From positions 62,001-126,000 of the forward strand of contig NZ_DATMGA010000066.1 of assembly GCF_035555955.1 (NCBI RefSeq): a stretch of DNA of 64,000 bases. Reading direction: 5' to 3'. The position numbers were made by a program, and so were the translations under genes. Numbering within the stretch: position 1 is the first letter of the stretch; every line of letters starts with the position of its first letter. Of this stretch, positions 59,504 to 64,000 are shown piece by piece. The notes under the pieces were generated by a model. It was not told where the DNA came from. It saw only the letters and a list, made by a program, of their open reading frames with translations, and ran no database searches. Source of the DNA: Eoetvoesia sp035555955 (GTDB taxonomy: Bacteria; Pseudomonadota; Gammaproteobacteria; Burkholderiales; Burkholderiaceae_B).

Positions 59504-60176
59504 GGAACGTACTCCGTGGGGTTGCTGCGGCGGGGCGCAACGCAATGAAAACAGATTGGGCGCGGCATGGGCCCTGGCGCTTGGCGATGGATATTTCCAG
59601 CCCTTGCTCGAAGGGACGCAGGCCCAGGCGCAAGGGCGAGGGGCTGTGCTGCCGCAAGGCCATTGCGGGCCGCAACAGCACGAACAAGGTGTCACTTTGC
59701 CGGGCGGCCATGTGCAGGCGGCGCAAGCCCGCCGGATGTACGTTTGCGGCCCAGCAGAGCAGGGCGGCGCAAGCGTTGTGCTTGAGGATCTGTTCGCATG
59801 CCCAGAGGGAGTCGGAGGCCTGGGGGCACCGCACCCAGAGCAATCGCCGGGTGTCCAGCCCCCAATTGCTCCAGCACTGGGCAAGCGGCGTGTAGGGCGG
59901 ACGGACCAGGGCGATCCGGCGTTGCGGCTCCAGCCGGGAAAAAGCGGGTCCAAGGAAGTAGATTTCGCCTATGCCTGCCTGGCTTGGAGCGATTTCGACA
60001 AGAGCGCCCAGAGGCCAGCCCTGGCCGGGCAGTTCGCGGTCGAGCTGCGGGAATCCTGTAGGCACGGTGCGGCAGGAGGACTGCGCCAGTTGCGACCCGC
60101 GCCAGAGGGCCGGATGAATATGTTCGGGATGCTGTAAAACCATGGAGGCGGCGATGTTCAGGCGGTGTGCGGGCAT
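59433..60176 (-). CDS. imuA: ImuA, RecA-like mutasome protein
   Basis: ImuA is a RecA/SulA-like protein needed for SOS mutagenesis through dnaE2. The 247-residue product begins the operon. It shows PTGFPQLDRELPGQGWPLGA, the RecA-fold entry motif, and a degenerate nucleotide loop (EIAPSQAGIGEIYFLGPA). The C-terminal part reads through into the imuB start, a 71-nt overlap. The LexA box lies 30 nt upstream. The Shine-Dalgarno is weak. Confidence 0.9.
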   Translation of the reverse strand: MPAHRLNIAASMVLQHPEHIHPALWRGSQLAQSSCRTVPTGFPQLDRELPGQGWPLGALVEIAPSQAGIGEIYFLGPAFSRLEPQRRIALVRPPYTPLAQCWSNWGLDTRRLLWVRCPQASDSLWACEQILKHNACAALLCWAANVHPAGLRRLHMAARQSDTLFVLLRPAMALRQHSPSPLRLGLRPFEQGLEISIAKRQGPCRAQSVFIALRPAAATPRSTFHAPLDRHPSAHTQPRHAFPAVAH

Positions 60177-60205
60177 GCCTTGCGAAAGGCTGCGCCGGAT
60201 ATGGA

Positions 60206-60225
60206 TACTGTATTAATATACAGTA
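60206..60225. promoter_or_regulatory. LexA (SOS) box upstream of imuA
   Basis: TACTGTATTAATATACAGTA has perfect CTGT-N8-ACAG symmetry and matches the E. coli-type LexA consensus (TACTGTATATATATACAGTA) at all but a few central positions. It lies 30 nt before imuA and 117 nt before the divergent esterase gene. Confidence 0.94.
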
Positions 60226-60341
60226 TCTGAGATGGCAAGGCCAGGGCCGGAAATCCGGTGCGCCGGCTTTTGCCCAAGCGCCGGCCGGAACGCCATAGGC
60301 GGCTGGTATAGTGTGAATATATTGTCAATATCCATGCCGCC

Positions 60342-61091
60342 ATGACTGCATCCACCACTCCCGGCCCCATTGTTTTCGCTCCATCGTCCGGACAGCCCAG
60401 GCAGTTGTTCATCCTGCTGCACGGAGGAGCCGCCAGTCCCGAACAGCTTGAAACCCTTACCCAGGCCGTCAAGCTCGCTTTCCCGCAGGCCTTGGTTGTT
60501 CTGCCCTATGGCACGGTTGCCGGCAAAGACGGGCTTTACGACTGGTTCGAGCAAGAAGGCCTGAACGAAGGCAATTATGTCCAGCGGGTGCAAGGCGCGC
60601 TGCCGCCGCTTGTTGCCTACATTCAAAAAATCCAGGCCAAATACGGCCTGACGGGCGAGCACACGGCGTTGGCCGGCTTTGACCAGGGGGCCACGATTGC
60701 ACTCGAGGCCAGCCTGCTTCAGCCCAATCTGGCGGGCAGGGTGCTGGCGTTTTCGGGCAGCTACGCAAGGCTGCCCGGCCTGGCGCCGGCGGCCACCACG
60801 CTGCATTTGCTGCACGGGGCCGACGATCCGCTCGTGCCGGTGGCCGACATCCGCGACATCCACAGCCATATTGCCGATCTGCAGGGCGATGCCACGCTGG
60901 ACATCGCCTCCCGGGTCGGCCACGAACTGCACGATGCGCTGGTTCGCCAGGCCATCACCCGGCTGCAGACCTGCGTGCCGCTGCGCAGCTGGCAGGAGGC
61001 CCTCAGCAATCTGAAAAAAGAGGCTGGCGACGAGGAGCCCGATTTCGACTTCCTGCCCGGAAGCGACAAACCCGGCCCCACGCTGCATTAA
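60342..61091 (+). CDS. YpfH-family alpha/beta hydrolase with Asp in place of the nucleophile Ser
   Basis: YpfH proteins are small carboxylesterases of the phospholipase/carboxylesterase (AB hydrolase 6/PLC-like) fold. The 249-residue protein shows the oxyanion-side segment FILLHGGAASPEQLETL, the nucleophile elbow, the acid (LLHGADDPLVPV, about D161/D162) and the histidine (VGHELHDAL, His194). The elbow reads ALAGFDQGATIA, with GAC coding Asp114 where E. coli YpfH has GFSQGA. The enzyme may be inactive or use Asp as nucleophile, as haloalkane dehalogenases do. The 3' end overlaps the NRDE gene by 4 nt, convergent. Confidence 0.87.
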   Translation: MTASTTPGPIVFAPSSGQPRQLFILLHGGAASPEQLETLTQAVKLAFPQALVVLPYGTVAGKDGLYDWFEQEGLNEGNYVQRVQGALPPLVAYIQKIQAKYGLTGEHTALAGFDQGATIALEASLLQPNLAGRVLAFSGSYARLPGLAPAATTLHLLHGADDPLVPVADIRDIHSHIADLQGDATLDIASRVGHELHDALVRQAITRLQTCVPLRSWQEALSNLKKEAGDEEPDFDFLPGSDKPGPTLH

Positions 61092-61885
61092 GTGCCGGAA
61101 GCGCCCGCCGGCGGTTCGATGACGAAAGGCCAGTCGTGCCGCTGGGTGGGACGCCCGTCCGGCGCGTAGCTGGTTTCGCTGAGAATGGCGCGCCCGCTGC
61201 GATGAACGGCGATGATCGTCGAACAACGGGTGCCGTAGTCGGGACTGATGATGAAAGGGCTGCTCAACAGGCGCTCGCGCTCCAGCGAAAGGCCGGTGGC
61301 GGGCAGGTCGGCGTCGGACGCCTGGGTGCCGTCCTTCAGGATGTCGAAAACCGGGTCCAGCGAATGCTGCAAGGCTTCCGATGGGTAGATGCCCAAGGCT
61401 TGGCGCAGCCGTTCGGCCTTGGGCCAGGGCGTGTCCAGCAAATGGTTGGAGATGACATAGCGGCCGCTTCCCAGTTCGCGCGTCTGGCCGGGTGGCGGGC
61501 AGTTGCCCAGGTAGAACGCCGACGACAGGTCGCCGACGATAAGATTGAAGCCGTTATAGGCTTGGGCCGATGCGGCCGCGTGATGGACGTAGTCTCGGGG
61601 GCTTTCCTGGCCTTCCAGATAGCGGCTGCTCAATTCGCCCCGCGAAGGGGCCTGGGCCCTGAAGGCGGAAAGATCCCGGTAATTGGTCAGGAAGGCATAA
61701 CGCCCCTGGCGGGTGATTCCCAGCCAGGTTCCGTGCGCCACCTCGTCGATGCCGGCAATGATGTCGGGACGCCGCAGCCACGGAGCGGCGAACCTGGCCG
61801 CCCTGGCATGGAACTCATCGCGGTTGGCGGCAATGAAAAGCGGCCAGTCGGGATGGGCCTGGATGGCCAGGTAGGCAATGCACAT
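61088..61885 (-). CDS. NRDE/TANGO2-family protein
   Basis: This 265-residue protein contains the family's N-terminal motif MCIAYLAIQAHPDWPLFIAA followed by NRDEF, the residues that name the NRDE family, then DEVAHGTWLGITRQGRYAFL and TNYRD. TANGO2-like proteins are NTN-hydrolase-like and have been linked to haem or lipid handling in eukaryotes. Bacterial members are poorly understood. It lies 12 nt downstream of the endopeptidase gene on the same strand and may be co-transcribed. Confidence 0.9.
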   Translation of the reverse strand: MCIAYLAIQAHPDWPLFIAANRDEFHARAARFAAPWLRRPDIIAGIDEVAHGTWLGITRQGRYAFLTNYRDLSAFRAQAPSRGELSSRYLEGQESPRDYVHHAAASAQAYNGFNLIVGDLSSAFYLGNCPPPGQTRELGSGRYVISNHLLDTPWPKAERLRQALGIYPSEALQHSLDPVFDILKDGTQASDADLPATGLSLERERLLSSPFIISPDYGTRCSTIIAVHRSGRAILSETSYAPDGRPTQRHDWPFVIEPPAGASGT

Positions 61886-61897
61886 GAAGGCCCGGCG

Positions 61898-62956
61898 TCA
61901 AAGCATGGCAAGCGTCGTGCCGCGCTCGACATAGGCTCGCATGCGCACCGCGTCGCCGATGCGCGAGTAGCGGCCGGTGGAGTTGAGCAGCACCATGGCG
62001 ACGTCGCGGCCGTCGATGCGGGTTACCATGACCAGGCATTCCCCGGCCTCGTTGATGAAGCCGGTTTTCGAAATCTTGATGTCCCAGCCGGGATTCTTGA
62101 CCAGCTGATTGCTATTGTTGTAGGTAAGCTGGCGGCCGTTGTTGAGGGTGATCTGCTCGGTGTCGTCGGTGGTGTAGCGGTGGATCAGCGCCTGCTTGCT
62201 GGCGGCGCGCAGCAGCTTGACCAGATCGCGCGCCGTGGACACGTTTTCGGAGGAAAGCCCGGTGGGTTCGATGAAGTGAGTGTGGCGCATGCCCAGCGAG
62301 CGGGCCTTGTCGTTCATGGCGCGCACGAAAGCGGGCATTCCGCCCGGGTAGTAGCGTGCCAGCGCGTGGGCGGCCCGGTTCTCGGACGACATCAGGGCCA
62401 GATGCAGCATTTCGGCGCGGCTCAGGCGTGTGCCGACCGCCAGCCTGGAGCGCGAGTGGCGCAGATGATCGACATCGTCTTCGCTGATGGTAATGGGGTC
62501 GCTCATGGACAGTCCCGATTCGGTGACGATCAGGGCGGTCATGAGTTTGGAGATGGAAGCGATGGGGCGGACTTCGTCGCTGTTTTTGTCGTACAGGATG
62601 GTGGAGGTTTTCAGGTCGAGAACGAATGCGGCCTCGGAGCGCAACTGGGCAGAAGAATTGTCGAGCCCGGATTTAGGGCGGTGCATGATAATGTCGTCGA
62701 GTTGGCGTTCGCGCAGCCCGACCTGGATTTTGCTTGGCTTGCCGCTGGACCGCAGGCTGCGGCGCGTGACGATCTTGCTTTTTTGAACGCCTTTCCTGGC
62801 GGCGGCTTTTTTATGCTTGGCCGTCGAGGCTTTTTTGGCGGAGTGCGTTGATTGCGGCGTGGACGTGCGGGCATTGGCGACCGAGCACAGGCCAAAGGCA
62901 AGGATGATCAGATATGCGAATACCCAAAAAGGGGCTTTATTTTGAATAGCTTGCAT
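61898..62956 (-). CDS. pbpG: D-alanyl-D-alanine endopeptidase (PBP7/PbpG-like)
   Basis: This periplasmic peptidase of family S11 cleaves D-Ala-meso-diaminopimelate cross-links. The 352 residues show a signal peptide or anchor (FAYLIILAFGLCSVANA), a long Lys/Ser-rich basic linker (about 35-80) and the catalytic motifs S134-x-x-K (SISK), SEN (192-194) and KTG (298-300). The basic linker is longer than in E. coli PbpG and may bind cell-wall polymers. 62957-63161 upstream is an AT-rich promoter gap with no gene. Confidence 0.93.
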   Translation of the reverse strand: MQAIQNKAPFWVFAYLIILAFGLCSVANARTSTPQSTHSAKKASTAKHKKAAARKGVQKSKIVTRRSLRSSGKPSKIQVGLRERQLDDIIMHRPKSGLDNSSAQLRSEAAFVLDLKTSTILYDKNSDEVRPIASISKLMTALIVTESGLSMSDPITISEDDVDHLRHSRSRLAVGTRLSRAEMLHLALMSSENRAAHALARYYPGGMPAFVRAMNDKARSLGMRHTHFIEPTGLSSENVSTARDLVKLLRAASKQALIHRYTTDDTEQITLNNGRQLTYNNSNQLVKNPGWDIKISKTGFINEAGECLVMVTRIDGRDVAMVLLNSTGRYSRIGDAVRMRAYVERGTTLAML

Positions 62957-63161
62957 AGGCCGCAGGTGTGAGGGAATGTTTTTGGGTCAGGCAAATCATA
63001 TCAGAAAATTAAAATAACACCAATATATTAGTGAGTTACATTATCTTTTTAAAGGGATTTTTAAGGCCCGGCGCAAAAAACGTTGTGCTCGCCTGAATGC
63101 AGCGGTATTTTAGTGCCTCGTCAGCGTCTCAACATCAACAACTTCGCGGAATTTTCCATTC

Positions 63162-64000
63162 ATGATCCGATTTGCGCGCTTTACCGTCCATGCATCCGCC
63201 GCCGTCCTGTTTTCCCTGCTTTGCCTGCTGCGTCCCGCCCTGGCTGAACCGTTCGACTCGACCCCGCGCGTGGCCGTGATCTCGGCTTTCGGACCAGAGC
63301 TCGATCTGCTGCTCGGCAAGCTGGAACAGCCGCATGAATACTTCGCCAATGGCGTCAAGTTCACGACGGGAGTGCTGCAGGGCAAGCCTGTGGTGCTGTT
63401 CCTGAGCGGCATAAGCATGGTCAACGCGTCGATGAACACGCAGCTGGCCCTCGACAGGTTCAAGATCACCCACATCCTTTTCAGCGGCATTGCCGGCGGG
63501 GTGAATCCCGATCTGCATATCGGCGACGTCACGGTGGCCGAGCGATGGGGGCAATACCTTGAATTGTTGATGGCCCGCGAGACCGCTCCCGGCGTGTACG
63601 GCAGCAAAGGCGATGGCGAAAATGCCGATTTGCCGCACTTCGGCATGATGTACACCCGGCCGGTCAAGGTGAAATCGGCCAGCCAGCCGCAAATACACAA
63701 GAAATTCTGGTTCGACGTCGATCCCGCCATGTTCGCCGTGGCCAAGTCCCTGAGCGGAGTCGAGCTTACCGCCTGCTCCGCGGCCGATCACTGCCTGGAG
63801 CGCCAGCCGCAACTGGTGGTGGGCGGCAACGGTGTTTCGGGAGCGGCCTTCGTCGACAACGCCAAGTTCCGCCGCTATGTCTTCAAGGCTTTCCACGCCA
63901 ATGTGCTGGACATGGAAAGCGCGGCATGCGCCATGGTCGCGTACAGCAACGGCGTGCCCTTCATCGCTTTCCGCTCGCTGAGCGATCTGGCCGGCGGGGG
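63162..64000 (+). CDS. Exported MTA/SAH nucleosidase-like protein (3' end outside window)
   Basis: The frame stays open from ATG 63162 to the window edge (about 279 codons). It starts with a Sec signal (MIRFARFTVHASAAVLFSLL..RPALA|E) and then reads as a nucleoside phosphorylase/nucleosidase: VAVISAFGPELDLLLGKLEQ, FSGIAGGVNPDLHIGDVTVA and VLDMESAACAMVAYSNGVPF ending FRSLSDLAGG, where MTA/SAH nucleosidase has its catalytic Ser-Asp pair. Cytoplasmic MTAN lacks a signal. This one should work in the periplasm, for example on purine nucleosides. A large insertion (about residues 140-230) also sets it apart. Confidence 0.88.
   Translation, partial: MIRFARFTVHASAAVLFSLLCLLRPALAEPFDSTPRVAVISAFGPELDLLLGKLEQPHEYFANGVKFTTGVLQGKPVVLFLSGISMVNASMNTQLALDRFKITHILFSGIAGGVNPDLHIGDVTVAERWGQYLELLMARETAPGVYGSKGDGENADLPHFGMMYTRPVKVKSASQPQIHKKFWFDVDPAMFAVAKSLSGVELTACSAADHCLERQPQLVVGGNGVSGAAFVDNAKFRRYVFKAFHANVLDMESAACAMVAYSNGVPFIAFRSLSDLAGG

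Overview
The window reads as one stretch of a high-GC betaproteobacterial chromosome, most likely order Burkholderiales, family Alcaligenaceae (Bordetella/Pusillimonas-like). This is inferred from gene content: a gshB-EIIA-HPr-EI block, pheST-ihfA-merR, the imuA-imuB-dnaE2 mutasome and a bps/pga-type PNAG locus. No rRNA, CRISPR array, transposase or phage gene was seen. There is one complete tRNA gene.

Layout. 1-4.6 kb: the 3' end of thrS, infC (with an ATC start codon), gshB, a mannose-type EIIA, HPr and enzyme I. 4.7-6.5 kb: amtB and a PII gene on the minus strand behind a textbook sigma-54 promoter with two NtrC-like sites. 6.8-9.8 kb: a lipoprotein, ubiK, comM and a DUF190 gene. 9.8-16.4 kb: a catabolic stretch, with an orphan gentisate dioxygenase divergent from a MarR regulator, then a LysR regulator divergent from a Rieske oxygenase, a xylose-isomerase-like TIM-barrel protein and a purine-type NCS2 permease. 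16.4-21.7 kb: rpmI-rplT-pheS-pheT-ihfA-merR, separated from its usual partners thrS-infC by about 15.6 kb. 21.8-23.2 kb: an ECF sigma/anti-sigma pair. 23.3-31.5 kb: an Atm1-type ABC exporter and a complete SUF Fe-S assembly operon (Rrf2 regulator, sufBCDSU, sufT) behind an IscR-type operator.

31.6-49.6 kb is an extracellular-matrix region. It holds a CsgD-like LuxR protein with a dead receiver, a curli operon (csgE-csgF-csgG-curlin-csgH), the pgaABCD exopolysaccharide operon, a divergent EAL-CBS-GGDEF cyclic-di-GMP protein, a large autotransporter and a PadR regulator. The autotransporter and PadR sit between tRNA-Pro(GGG) and a decayed direct copy of that tRNA's 3' end plus terminator, the footprint expected of an insertion at a tRNA gene. 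Together these genes can build protein amyloid, PNAG and a surface adhesin, and can make or break the second messenger that normally switches on PNAG synthesis.

49.6-64 kb: the ktrAB potassium uptake genes, an old yellow enzyme, a lipoprotein, a thioesterase, yqeY, the SOS mutasome dnaE2-imuB-imuA behind a near-perfect LexA box, an esterase-fold protein whose nucleophile serine is replaced by aspartate, a TANGO2/NRDE protein, a D,D-endopeptidase, and the start of an exported nucleosidase that runs off the window.

Two dispersed short repeat families mark gene ends: a GC-rich element (near 4.6 and 31.5 kb) and a palindrome of the form CTAGGGCCTGT..ACAGGCCCTAG (near 11.5, 14.8, 18.4 and 54.1 kb). 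The strongest candidates for something undescribed are the Rieske/TIM-barrel/permease cluster, the tRNA-flanked adhesin islet with the linked curli-PNAG regulation, and the four-unit tandem repeat in the rpmI leader.
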